NCBI RefSeq assembly: GCF_019977395.1
Contig: NZ_AP024660.1
Coordinates: 2,480,001 to 2,544,000 of the forward strand
DNA: 64,000 bases
Source of the DNA: Arthrobacter sp. NicSoilC5
Lineage (GTDB): Bacteria; Actinomycetota; Actinomycetes; Actinomycetales; Micrococcaceae
Direction of reading: 5' to 3'
Below are positions 27,327 through 36,400 of this stretch, one piece after another; the stretch's first letter is position 1; each line of letters starts with the position of its first letter. Made by a program: the position numbers and the translations under genes. The notes below the pieces were generated by a model. The model did no database searches. It was not told where the DNA came from and saw nothing but the letters and a program-made list of their open reading frames with translations.

Positions 27327-28302
27327 ATGTCCCACCGTAATGCCCGCCTGACTCCGAACGGTAGGCGGATCATTATCGAGCGCGTCCTTGCCGGCCAGCC
27401 AGTGGCCCATGTAGCCAAAGAGATGGGCATCTCAAGGACCTGTGCGCACCGCTGGATCAGCAGGTACCGCGCGGATGGCTGGGCTGGTTTGGAAGACCGC
27501 AGCTCCCGTCCGAGGTCATGCCCGCACGCCACCTCCGCGGAAGTCGTAGCGGATGTTCTCACCCAGCGCGTCGAGCATCGCGAGGGACCAGCGGACCTGG
27601 CCGTGCGCTGCGGCACGAGCGCCCGGACGGTCTCCCGGATTCTGGTCCGCGCGGGCATGCCCAGGTTGTGGGACCTGGACCCAGTGACCGGGGCACGAAT
27701 CCGCGCGTCCCGGGCCACCGACCGCCGCTACGAACGCGACGCCCCAGGCGACATGATCCACATCGACGTCAAGAAACTAGGCCGGATCCCGGACGGCGGC
27801 GGTTGGCGGACCGACCCGGCGCAAAACCGCGCCAACCACCGCAAATCACCTCAGAAAGTCGGTTTTGACTACGTCCACGTGGCCGTCGATGATCATTCCC
27901 GCTTCGCCTATGCCGAGGTCCTGCCCGACGAAAAAGGCCCGACCTGCGCCGAATTCCTCACCAGGGCCGCAGCCGCCATGGCCGCCAACGGAGCACCCGT
28001 CAAACGCGTCATGACCGACAACGCCTTCGCCTACCGGCTCTCCCGCGACTTCCAGGACGCACTCGCTGCCCTGGGCGCCAAACACATCCTGATCAAACCC
28101 CGCCACCCCTGGCAAAACGGCAAAGCAGAACGCTTCAACCGCACCCTCCAAGAAGGCTGGGCCTACCGCCAACCCTTCACCACCAACCAAAGCCCGCGTC
28201 GACGCTCTACAGTCCTGGCTAAACTTCTACAACAACCACCGGCCACACGGCAGCCTCGGAGGCAAACCACCTATCAGCAGGTGCAACCAACCTACTGGCT
28301 GA
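27327..28302 (+). pseudogene. IS481-family transposase, frameshifted near the C-terminus
   Basis: An integrase-core (DDE) transposase. An N-terminal helix-turn-helix (VAHVAKEMGISRTCAHRWISRY) is followed by the catalytic core with Asp147 (HIDVKK), Asp231 (MTDNAF) and Glu268 (GKAERF), a DD(36)E spacing. After residue 287 the frame is lost: at AAA 28189-28191 one extra base changes the expected ARVDALQSWLNFYNNHRPHG into unrelated sequence. Reading with one A removed restores that motif and a TGA at 28300-28302 inside the right repeat. The uncorrected frame runs out of the element to 28322. Catalytic residues are intact, so residual activity cannot be excluded. Confidence 0.9.
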
Positions 28303-28307
28303 GTACA
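28285..28307 (-). repeat. Right terminal inverted repeat
   Basis: Reverse complement reads TGTACTCAGCCAGTAGGTTG and three more bases, matching the left end at 19 of 23 positions. Confidence 0.85.
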
Positions 28308-28313
28308 CCTAGG
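28308..28313. repeat. Right target-site duplication of the IS481-family element
   Basis: CCTAGG, identical to the left flank. It contains the TAG stop (minus strand) of the anti-sigma gene. Confidence 0.85.
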
Positions 28314-28983
28314 GAACGGTGATGACCGCCACGGCCCGCTGGGCGCCGTCGCGCAGTTCGACGCTCGAGATGCTGCCCAGCTGGATGGGCGTCGCCCCGG
28401 TGACCTTGACCTTTCCGCTGGGGGTAGCGGTCCAGGCGCAGGCCCGGTCCTCCGTGCCCGCCCGGTCCCGCACCCACAGCGAAAGGGTCCCTTCCGCCGG
28501 CAGGCTGCTGCCGCTGACTGCAAGTTCGGTCCCCCAGGTCTTCCGGGCCATGTCGATGTTCACCTGGAGCCCTCCGCCGGACGCCACGGAATAAGTGGCA
28601 TCCGGCTGCGGCGGCCTGACAAGCAGGGGCCCCACGGCCAGGCCCACAGCCAGGCACGCGGCGGCAACAGCCCCCGCTATAGCCACCCACCGCCGTCGTA
28701 TGGTCCGACGCCGGCGCGCCAGTTCGTTGAACAGGCGCGCCGGGGCGTTGGCATCAGTTCCCTCGCTGCCGCCGGGCACGGCGCTGCTGCCCGGAACGCC
28801 GCTGAGCGCCACGGCGTCAGGAACGGGAAGGGAATCCAGGAGCATGGGCACTTTTTCCAGTACGGCCAGTTCCTTGCGGCAGGCGGCGCAGTCCTGGAGA
28901 TGCGCCTCGAACAGGGTGAGGTCGGCGGCGTCAAGGCCGCCCAGGACGTAGGCGCCCAGCAGGTGGTGCGGGTTGGTGTTCAC
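28309..28983 (-). CDS. RskA-type anti-sigma factor with zinc-binding ZAS motif
   Basis: A 224-aa single-pass membrane anti-sigma factor. The cytoplasmic N-terminus has FEAHLQDCAACRKEL, the HxxxCxxC zinc motif of ZAS domains that hold ECF sigma factors. One transmembrane helix follows (VAIAGAVAAACLAVGLAVGP, about 95-115), then an external beta domain of the RskA C-terminal type (GGGLQVNIDMARKTWGTELAV). It overlaps the sigma gene by ATGA. Its stop is within the IS481 target duplication but unchanged. Confidence 0.92.
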   Translation of the reverse strand: MNTNPHHLLGAYVLGGLDAADLTLFEAHLQDCAACRKELAVLEKVPMLLDSLPVPDAVALSGVPGSSAVPGGSEGTDANAPARLFNELARRRRTIRRRWVAIAGAVAAACLAVGLAVGPLLVRPPQPDATYSVASGGGLQVNIDMARKTWGTELAVSGSSLPAEGTLSLWVRDRAGTEDRACAWTATPSGKVKVTGATPIQLGSISSVELRDGAQRAVAVITVP

Positions 28984-29480
28984 CGTTCCACCCCCATCTC
29001 GTCCAGGATGGTGCGCAGGGCCCGCAGGGCGTAATAGGCCCGGGACTTGACGGTGCCGCTGGGGATGTTGAGCTGGACCGCCGCCTCGTTGACGGTAAAC
29101 CGGCGGTAATGCAGGGCCACCAGGACGTCCCGGTGTTCCTTGCTCAGCCGCAGCAGCGCTTCCTCCATCAGGACCCGGTTGAGCAGCTCGTCAACGCGGC
29201 CCATCACCTCGGCGGGGTCGGTAAGGCTGCTTTCCAGCGCCTCGTGCGGGCGGCGCTGGCTCCGGCGGTAGTTGTCGATCATGATGTTCCTGGCTGTGCG
29301 GTACAAGTAACTGCGGAAGCTGCCGTTGATGTCCGGGGCATGCTGCCAGACGCGGAGCACCGTTTCCTGGACCACGTCCTCCGCGAGCTGCGGATCCCGG
29401 GTGGCGCTGAGCACGAACCGGCGCAGGGCGCTGCCATGTTCACGGTAGATGGCCTCCACCACGTTGTCGTCGAGCGGCAT
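28980..29480 (-). CDS. ECF RNA polymerase sigma factor, SigK/SigL-like
   Basis: A 166-aa ECF sigma factor with region 2 (DPQLAEDVVQETVLRVWQHA; SYLYRTARNIMIDNYRR) and region 4 (LRLSKEHRDVLVALHYRRFTVNEAAVQLNIPSGTVKSRAYYALR). GGAGG precedes the ATG. It is coupled to its membrane anti-sigma factor by ATGA, and divergent from a secreted lipoprotein. ECF-type promoter pairs in the shared intergenic region suggest autoregulation and control of the lipoprotein. Confidence 0.93.
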   Translation of the reverse strand: MPLDDNVVEAIYREHGSALRRFVLSATRDPQLAEDVVQETVLRVWQHAPDINGSFRSYLYRTARNIMIDNYRRSQRRPHEALESSLTDPAEVMGRVDELLNRVLMEEALLRLSKEHRDVLVALHYRRFTVNEAAVQLNIPSGTVKSRAYYALRALRTILDEMGVER

Positions 29481-29556
29481 CCCGCTCCTCCCGTCACTGT
29501 CCTGGACACATCACTGCCCACGGGGAACGCCACGGCATCTGCGCTCCCGGCTGTTA

Positions 29557-29584
29557 CCACGACAGGGAGCAGGAATCGGTTCAA
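29557..29584 (-). promoter_or_regulatory. Candidate ECF promoter of the sigma/anti-sigma operon
   Basis: On the minus strand TGAAACC is followed by 16 bases and CGTGG, the bipartite AAC...CGT pattern of ECF promoters, about 80 bases before the sigma gene. Confidence 0.5.
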
Positions 29585-29609
29585 TCGGACAGCGCCACAG
29601 CGTACCTGT

Positions 29610-29636
29610 GAACCATTCTTTACCCGGAGGCGTCGT
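29610..29636 (+). promoter_or_regulatory. Candidate ECF promoter of the divergent lipoprotein
   Basis: TGAACC, 16 bases, CGTCG. This is close to the TGAACC...CGT promoters used by SigL-type ECF factors. The predicted start is about 75 bases before the lipoprotein ATG. Confidence 0.55.
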
Positions 29637-29717
29637 AGGGGTTAGCGCCCCATGATCCAGAGCCGGGCGCGGCCGAAGAGGCACCAGCCACGAAAGCACA
29701 CAGCCAAGGAGCACACC

Positions 29718-30272
29718 ATGAAACAGCATCTCGGGGCAGGACTTGCCATCCTGGCCCTGGCGGCAGCCCTCACCGGTTGCGGCAGCAACGCCGGCACCAC
29801 CCCGTCGGCCACGGCCCCGGCCACCACTGGCGTGTCATCTTCCGGTGCCGCATCCACCGCACCGTCATCGGGCCCTGCGCAGTCATCGAAGGCGAGTGCC
29901 GCCGTCGAGCTTAAGACAGGCTCCTCTCCGGAAGGCAGCATCGTGGTGGACGCGAAGGGAATGAGCCTCTACTTCTTCACCAAGGACACCAAGGACTCCG
30001 GCAGCAGCGCCTGCACCGGTTCCTGCCTGGTCCAGTGGCCGCCGCTGACCACCACGTCGGGAGCCCCCACCGCAGAGGGAGTGACCGGGAAGCTGGGCAC
30101 CATCACCACGCCTGACGGCAAGAAACAGGTGACCTTGAACGGCATGCCCCTCTACTACTTCGCAAAGGACACTAAGCCGGGCGACGTCCTGGGCCAGGGC
30201 GTGGGCGGAGTCTGGTACCTGTCCGACCCGTCGGGAGCCATGGTCAAGGCAGCGCCGGCCCAGGGTTACTAG
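29718..30272 (+). CDS. Secreted lipoprotein with Yx(F/Y/W)xxD repeats (COG4315-type)
   Basis: A 184-aa lipoprotein. A signal peptide ends at lipobox ALTGC (Cys21). A Ser/Thr/Ala-rich linker follows, then two copies of the Lipoprotein_15 module with LYFFTKD and LYYFAKD, plus a Cys pair in SACTGSCLVQWPPL. Function is unknown, though such genes often sit beside SigL/SigK-type sigma factors. AAGGAG lies before this ATG; the upstream ATG at 29652 lacks a ribosome-binding site. Confidence 0.9.
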   Translation: MKQHLGAGLAILALAAALTGCGSNAGTTPSATAPATTGVSSSGAASTAPSSGPAQSSKASAAVELKTGSSPEGSIVVDAKGMSLYFFTKDTKDSGSSACTGSCLVQWPPLTTTSGAPTAEGVTGKLGTITTPDGKKQVTLNGMPLYYFAKDTKPGDVLGQGVGGVWYLSDPSGAMVKAAPAQGY

Positions 30273-30308
30273 GCAAAACTGCCTGCCAGGAACTGCCAGG
30301 CGCCTGTC

Positions 30309-31103
30309 CTACTTCAGGGGAACGTCCGGGGTTTTGTCCGGGAGCGGGATCTCAGTGGGCAACGGAACGGGCAGCTTGGGGCCCTGTTCCAGGCCCTTCC
30401 TGACGTCCCCTGACACGTCGGTGGGCAGGGCAGGCTCCGCGGGAACCTGGGCAGGCTTCTGCGTAGCCGTCCCGTGAGTGGGGGTGTTTCCCTGCCGCGC
30501 CGGAACGCCCGACGGCGCCGCGGCGGCAGGGGCAGAGGCGGGCGCGGGTGCCGGTGGGACGGCATCCGCGCTGCTGGTTGCCGACGGCCGGGGTCCTGCC
30601 GGAACGGGCACCGGAGCCTGTGTGGTGTCGTTGCCGGCAGGTGCCGCCGCGGAACCAGTCACGAACGAGGTGACGGCCTGGTTCAGCTGGGAGATGGAGT
30701 CGCGGAAGCCCTGATCGGAGGCGGCAGCCACTGCACCTCCGGCAGCGAGCGAGGCAGCCACCGAGAGCGTGGTGAGGGTGATGCGGCGCTTGGCCCTGCG
30801 GCGGGCCGCGAGTTCATCAGCCGGTTTCACTGGGCTGGGTTGAGCTGCCCCACCCTCAGCGGTGGCCCCGGTGGTGGGAAGCACTGTGGTGGCGGCCGGC
30901 ACACCAACGGGAAGCACGGTGGTGGCGGCAGTTGGCGTGCCTGCCATCAGCGCTGCGATTTCGGCGGAGGGTGCCGGGGCCTCTGCCGCCAGGGCACGCA
31001 GGTTGAGCAGGGCGTCACGGAGCTGGCCGTCGTCGTCCATGCCTGCCTCCAGCAGAAGCTGGTCAACAGCCCCCTGGTTGCGGGATCCTGCGGTGTCACT
31101 CAT
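30309..31103 (-). CDS. Putative single-pass membrane anti-sigma factor
   Basis: A 264-aa protein with an N-terminal helical region of about 50 residues, an Ala/Thr/Val/Pro linker, a basic stretch (AARRRAKRRI) and one transmembrane helix (TLTTLSVAASLAAGGAVAAA, about 110-130). The remaining 135 residues are extracellular and Pro/Ala-rich, ending in LPVPLPTEIPLPDKTPDVP. It overlaps the upstream sigma gene by eight bases, the typical position of an anti-sigma factor. It lacks the zinc HxxxCxxC motif, so the assignment rests on position and topology. Confidence 0.68.
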   Translation of the reverse strand: MSDTAGSRNQGAVDQLLLEAGMDDDGQLRDALLNLRALAAEAPAPSAEIAALMAGTPTAATTVLPVGVPAATTVLPTTGATAEGGAAQPSPVKPADELAARRRAKRRITLTTLSVAASLAAGGAVAAASDQGFRDSISQLNQAVTSFVTGSAAAPAGNDTTQAPVPVPAGPRPSATSSADAVPPAPAPASAPAAAAPSGVPARQGNTPTHGTATQKPAQVPAEPALPTDVSGDVRKGLEQGPKLPVPLPTEIPLPDKTPDVPLK

Positions 31104-31674
31104 GATGTGCCTGGTTTCTCTTGAGCGTTTGTGCCTTGAGGTTTTGCAGGGCCCGGCGCTGGAGCTGCTTGATGGCTCCGGCGCTCTTGCCCATGATGGC
31201 GGCCACCTGGTCGATGGACAGGTCCGCCACGACGCGAAGGGCCAGGACCTCCTGGTGTTCTTCGCTGAGCCCGTCCAGCATGGCTTCGGCTCCGGCCGTC
31301 AGTTCCACGGCGTGGTCCTCCGCGGACGGCGTGGTCCGGCCGTCGTGCTGGGGGTCGTACGGTGTCAGCTGCGGCCTGCGTTCCACCCGCCGGTAGTGGT
31401 CCACCATGCGCGCGTGGGCAATTGAGAAGATCAGCGATTTTGCGCCCTGCAGGCCGCCCGTGAGCGTGCCGATCCTGGAGTAGAAGGCCAGGAAGACGTC
31501 CTGGGTAACGGCCTCGGGGTCATCGAGTCCGCGCGCTTTGAGGTACCCGTGGACCGGGCCCGCGAAGGTTCGATAGGCAGCAGCGAACAACACGGCCGGA
31601 TCAGTTCCGGCTGCGTTGTCGAATATGTCGATCTCTTCTTGGGCCAAAGTGTCCAGCACCAGCGGCTCCTCCAT
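31096..31674 (-). CDS. ECF RNA polymerase sigma factor
   Basis: A sigma factor of about 192 aa. Region 2 reads DPEAVTQDVFLAFYSRIG and SLIFSIAHARMVDHYRR; region 4 reads LDGLSEEHQEVLALRVVADLSIDQVAAIMGKSAGAIKQLQRRALQNL. The start is uncertain. I chose MEEPLVLDTLAQ, but there is no clear ribosome-binding site, and a TTG at 31839 would add 55 Gly/Pro-rich residues. The gene lies between a secreted Ala-rich protein and its presumed anti-sigma factor. Confidence 0.87.
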   Translation of the reverse strand: MEEPLVLDTLAQEEIDIFDNAAGTDPAVLFAAAYRTFAGPVHGYLKARGLDDPEAVTQDVFLAFYSRIGTLTGGLQGAKSLIFSIAHARMVDHYRRVERRPQLTPYDPQHDGRTTPSAEDHAVELTAGAEAMLDGLSEEHQEVLALRVVADLSIDQVAAIMGKSAGAIKQLQRRALQNLKAQTLKRNQAHHE

Positions 31675-31845
31675 CCCGGGGCCCGGGCTTGCGCCTGGTC
31701 CCGGTTTCCGGTTCGGACTGCCAGTCCCCGTGGTATTCCGGCTGCCTTTTTGCGGGTTTGCCAGGGGCGCTTTTCCAAAGGTGCGCGCCCCCGCCCGGCT
31801 GCCCGGACTGCGGCCGCAGCCGCAGTCCAGACTAGCCAATGAGCC

Positions 31846-32556
31846 TTAGCGGGCCGAAACTGACGGGGCGTGTACGGTCTTGCCGCCCACGCTGGGAACA
31901 GCAGGAACAGCAGGAACAGTGTCCGCGCCGTCGACACCCGGAACGGCCGGGACGGCAGGTACTGCGGGAGCGGACGGAACGGCGGGGACCTCAGGCTTGG
32001 TGGCGTCAACGGACGCGGAACCCTTGCCCTCGGCACCGGCCTTGGCTGCGGCGTCGGCCTTGGCCACGACGTCGGTGCAGTAGCTCTTGATGTTGGCGTC
32101 GCCCTTGGCAGCGATGGACAGCGAGGAGAATGCCTTGGAGGAAGCGTCCAGGCCGCCGTGGGTGAAGGCGGTGCAGAGACCCAGGGCTGCAGGGCCGGCC
32201 GCGTCAACGGCGGTGTTGGCCGTGGCGGAACCGCTTACGTCAGCGCCTGCCTTTTCGTCAGATGCCTCCGCGGACGCGGAAGCCTTGGCAGTGGCCTCTG
32301 CGGTGGCGTCGGCGCTCTTCAGGGCGTCGGAGACGGCCGCGGTGGCGGTAGGGGCCGGGGTGGCCTGGGCGTCAGCTGCTGCTTCGGCTGCAAGCTTGGG
32401 GGCCGGTGCACCGAAAAGTTCGTGGGCGGTCTGCTGGGCCTGGGTGGGGAGGGCACCGGAGACGGCGGCGGCGCCGGTTCCTCCTACCGCCAGGGTTCCG
32501 GCGGCCAGGACTCCGGCGGCGACTTTGCTGGTGGCGAGAACGGTGAATACAGACAT
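31846..32556 (-). CDS. Secreted Ala-rich protein with VPAVP repeats
   Basis: A 236-aa protein with an N-terminal signal sequence (VAAGVLAAGTLAVGGTGAAAVSGALP). The centre is Ala-rich with two Cys (LGLCTAF and KSYCTDVV) about 38 residues apart that could pair. The C-terminal 45 residues repeat VPAVPSAP/VPAVPAVP, a stiff Pro-rich stalk. No known domain is recognisable. It heads an operon with an ECF sigma factor and its presumed anti-sigma factor, so it may be a target or part of the sensing system. Confidence 0.72.
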   Translation of the reverse strand: MSVFTVLATSKVAAGVLAAGTLAVGGTGAAAVSGALPTQAQQTAHELFGAPAPKLAAEAAADAQATPAPTATAAVSDALKSADATAEATAKASASAEASDEKAGADVSGSATANTAVDAAGPAALGLCTAFTHGGLDASSKAFSSLSIAAKGDANIKSYCTDVVAKADAAAKAGAEGKGSASVDATKPEVPAVPSAPAVPAVPAVPGVDGADTVPAVPAVPSVGGKTVHAPSVSAR

Positions 32557-32619
32557 TTACTTCTCCAAAACCTAGACAACACATCGGACTGGGCCCGCCG
32601 GGCGGACCCATCACTGACT

Positions 32620-32647
32620 ACATCGCCTGCGGTTGCGGAAAGGTTAC
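32620..32647 (-). promoter_or_regulatory. Candidate ECF-type promoter upstream of the Ala-rich secreted gene
   Basis: On the minus strand GTAACC is followed by 16 bases and CGATGT, about 60 bases before the ATG at 32556. The AACC...CG layout resembles ECF promoters and would allow autoregulation by the sigma gene downstream. Confidence 0.35.
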
Positions 32648-32724
32648 GGGTGTTTGGAAATTTCTTTTTTCGGCCCTCCAAAATCGCTGGAAGCGTTTCG
32701 GAGCGCCGGTCCGCTCCGGCTGTT

Positions 32725-33336
32725 TCACGGCGCTCCGGCGATCCGCAGAGCTGAGGAACCAACTGCTTTACGTTCGGCCAAGTCAGGGACCATGGCAGCG
32801 AGCCGCTGGATGTACGGTCCAACCTCTTCGTCGTCCAGCACCAGCAGGTCCGGCTGGCCGCGCAGCCACCGGGCATTCAGGGCAGTGATGTTCTCGCGCT
32901 CCAGCAGTTCCTCGAACTCGCCGTCAAGCTCCCCGACCCGGAGGAGGGCGCCGGCAACGGCCCCGCTGTCACCGGCACCGCCGGCCAGGTAGGACGCTTC
33001 GGTTCCGGCGGTCAGCACGCGGTAAGCCTCCGCGGCCCGGTTGAACAGGTCCAGGTGCGCGGTGGCGCCCATCCCGGCCATGCCTTCGCGGACCAGCGGG
33101 TCGGTGGCGATCCGGCCACCCGCCATGACGGCGTACTGCGCGAAGCCGCCCTCCAGCGCCTGCGACAGGTAGAAGTCCACCAGGCAGCTTCGGACGGCCA
33201 CCGGAGACATGTCCTCCAGCCGCAGCGTGGCCTTGCGCATCGCATCGATGATGGCCGCATTGGCCTCCACCACCTCCTCGTCCCTGCCTCCGAGACTGCT
33301 GCTGGTCAGGACGACGGGCTGGGGCGTGATGGTCAT
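32725..33336 (-). CDS. DMP19-like (DUF4375) protein
   Basis: A 203-aa soluble protein. FYLSQALEGGFAQYAVMAGG and the helical core that follows resemble the DMP19/DUF4375 family. In white spot virus DMP19 is a DNA mimic, but for bacterial members the role is open. AAGGA six bases before the ATG at 33336 fixes the start; the 14-codon upstream extension is rejected. It is divergent from the SWIM-SNF2 helicase. Confidence 0.68.
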   Translation of the reverse strand: MTITPQPVVLTSSSLGGRDEEVVEANAAIIDAMRKATLRLEDMSPVAVRSCLVDFYLSQALEGGFAQYAVMAGGRIATDPLVREGMAGMGATAHLDLFNRAAEAYRVLTAGTEASYLAGGAGDSGAVAGALLRVGELDGEFEELLERENITALNARWLRGQPDLLVLDDEEVGPYIQRLAAMVPDLAERKAVGSSALRIAGAP

Positions 33337-33491
33337 GGCAATCCTTGCTGGCGGTGGTGGTGCTCCGAACGCTTTCACGCTACGACGGCCGGTTCACGGC
33401 AGCATCGGGAAGGAAATGAACGTCAAGCGAAGTTTTCGGGACCACCAGGGCAGGCGCCCGTCGGCATGGGGGGGCCTCCCGGCGAACTAAG

Positions 33492-36400
33492 ATGGATCAG
33501 ATAACCACCCACCGGACCCGGCTCCGCCGTGGCCTGCCGAAAGTAGCGCTCACCATGCCATCCCAACCGGACGAAAGTGCGGACCTGGCAATACAGACAC
33601 CCGCCATCAACGACCGCTCGCTGGCGGCCGGTCTGGCGTATGCCATGGCAAGCAGGGTCTCCGGCATATCGTTCGACGGCGGCACGGGGCTCATGCTGGG
33701 AAAGGTCCGGGGCGGCGCGGAAGTTCCCTACTCCACCACGGCCAAGCTGGTCCGGAAGTCCGGCGGCTGGAGCTGCACTGTGGGCGTCTGCAGCTGCCCC
33801 GTCCGCAAGGACTGCAAGCACGTCGCGGCCCTGCTGTTCGCGGCCGAGGACAACCCCTCCATCCGGATGCAGCTGCTGGCACCGTCCACCTCCACGCAGG
33901 TGTCCCGCGCACCGTCAGCGGCCCTCCCGGACTGGGAGCAGGCCCTTAGTCCGCTGATCTCCCAGCCAGGTTCCGCGCCCTCCACAGCCGGGGTTCCCCT
34001 GGCCCTGCAGTTCGAGGTGGAGGAACCACCGCCGCACTTTTCCTACACCGGCCGCCGGGACCCGGTCCGCGGCGTCCGGCAGCTCAAGGTCCGCCCGGTC
34101 ATCATGGGCGCCAAGGGCAAGTGGATCCGCGGTGACGTTTCCTGGAACACCCTGAGCTACCTGAACTTCCGGCGCGAATCGAACCAGGCGCACGTGGAAT
34201 GGCTGCAGGAGTTCCTGGCCGGCCATTCCTCCTCCGCCAGCCGGATGCACAACTCCGCCGGCCTGTGGCTGGGCCTGAACTCCTACGCCGGCAAGAACCT
34301 GTGGAGCCTGCTGTCCGATGCCCGGAAGATCGGGCTCGCCCTGGTCCACTCGCGCGGCTCCGAGCCGGTACGGGTGGCAGAGTCCCCTGCCGCCGTCGGA
34401 CTTTCCCTCAGCCGGTACGGGACCCCCGTGGCTGAGCCGGCCACGGAAGCTGGCGGGGCAAAAGCGGACACGTCCGACGGCGGCCTGGAGCTTTCGCCCA
34501 CCATCACCGTTGACGGGGCCGAGGTTGATCCGGCGGCGGTGGGCACCATCGGCAGGCCCGCACACGGCCTCTTCTTCACGGCCGGGGAAGCCGCCCTGCC
34601 CGGCGTCCCCGACCCCGACGGCGTCATTACGCTGGCGCCGCTGGAAAACGGGCTGAGCGAGGAGCTGCTGGCGTTCGTCACCGCGGGAAACATGCTGCAC
34701 ATCCCGGCCCGGGACGAGTCGCGGTTCCTGACCGGCTTCTACCCCAAGCTCAAGCAGAGCGCCCGGGTGACAACCCGCGACGAGTCCGTTGAACTGCCCG
34801 AACTGGCCGTCCCCACACTCTCTCTGCTGGCCAACTACGGCGCGGACCACCGGGTGCGGCTGCACTGGGAGTGGCACTACAAAACCGGCACGCTGGTCAC
34901 CGCACAGCCCCTGTGGCGGCACCCCGGCGACCACGGCTACCGCGACGACACCGCCGAGGCCCGCATCCTGGAAGACATCGGCCACCTCTGGGATGTGGTG
35001 GCCGCCCTGGGCGAATCGGCGACGGGCGGCTGGGGCACTCCCCGGCTGGCGGCGTCCGCCGAGCTGACCGGCCTGGACACGCTGGCCTTCACCGAGGAAG
35101 TGCTGCCGCGGCTGCGGGAGGCCCCGGACGTGGATGTGGAGACAGTGGGCGACATCGCCGACTACCGCGAGGCCGAGGAAGCGCCGGTGGTGTCCATCTC
35201 CACCAAGGCCACCGAACAGCGTGACTGGTTCGACCTGGGCATCCAGATATCGCTCGAAGGCCAGCCCGTGTCCTTCGCGGCTGTCTTCTCGGCGCTGGCG
35301 GCCGGCCAGACCAAGATGCTGCTGCCCAGCGGCGCCTACTTCTCCCTGGACCTGCCGGAGCTGCACCAGCTGCGGGCTCTGATCGAGGAAGCCAGGTCGC
35401 TGCAGGACAACAAGGACGCGCCGCTCCAGATCAGCAGGTTCCAGGCCGGGCTGTGGGATGAACTGGCGCAGCTGGGGATTGTTGACGAACAGGCCGCGGC
35501 CTGGCGGTCCGCGGTGGGCGGGCTCCTGGAGGGCGGCACGGACGGGCTGCCGCTGCCGTCGTCCCTGAACGCCGAGCTGCGCCCGTACCAGCTGGAGGGC
35601 TACAACTGGCTCAGCTTCCTGTACAAGCACGGACTGGGCGGCATCCTGGCCGACGACATGGGTCTGGGCAAGACCGTGCAGGCGCTGGCCCTGATGTGCG
35701 CGGCGAAGGAGCTGGCCGTCGCGGCTGCTGCGTCCCTGGAGACGCCCGACGCCGGTGCTGCCGCGGACCCTGGAAACAGGCCCGCCGCCGTCGCGCCCTT
35801 CCTGGTGGTGGCCCCCACCAGCGTGGTGGGCAACTGGGCCCTCGAAGCCGCCCGCTTTGCGCCCGGGCTGACCGTGCGGACGGTCGGCGAGACCTTTGCC
35901 AAGAGCGGCCAGGACGTGGCGGCGGCCCTGGGCGGGGCAGATATCGTGATCACGTCCTACGCCCTGTTCCGGATCGACTACGACGCCTACGCCTCGCGTA
36001 CCTGGAACGGGCTGGTGCTGGATGAGGCGCAGTTCGTGAAGAACCACCAGTCCAAGGCCTACCAGTGTGCGCGCAAGCTGCCGGCCGCGTTCAAGCTGGC
36101 CATCACGGGCACCCCGCTGGAGAACAACCTGATGGAGTTCTGGGCGCTGACGTCCATTGTGGCGCCGGGCCTGTTCTCCAGTCCCAAGCGCTTCGCCGAG
36201 TACTACCAGAAGCCTGTGGAGAAGAACGGCGACAAGGGGCAACTGGAGAAACTCCGGCGCCGCGTCCGGCCGCTGATGATGCGCCGCACCAAGGACCAGG
36301 TGATCAAGGACCTGCCGCCCAAACAGGAGCAGATCCTTGAGGTGGTGCTGAATCCGCGGCACCAGAAGGTATACCAGACGCACCTGCAGCGCGAACGGCA

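Larger units (their letters stand above)
27235..28307 (+). mobile_element. IS481-family insertion sequence, 1073 bp
   Basis: The element starts TGTACTGAG and ends CTGAGTACA. The terminal inverted repeats (27235-27257 and 28285-28307) match at 19 of 23 positions. CCTAGG flanks both ends as a direct duplication. It holds one transposase gene, frameshifted near its end. The insertion lies exactly on the overlapping stop codons of two convergent genes and leaves both intact. Confidence 0.93.

Noticed and set aside
31846-32000. Tandem GGGACCGCAGG-like repeats as a CRISPR or intergenic array
   Set aside because: They are in frame and encode the VPAVP repeats of the secreted protein.
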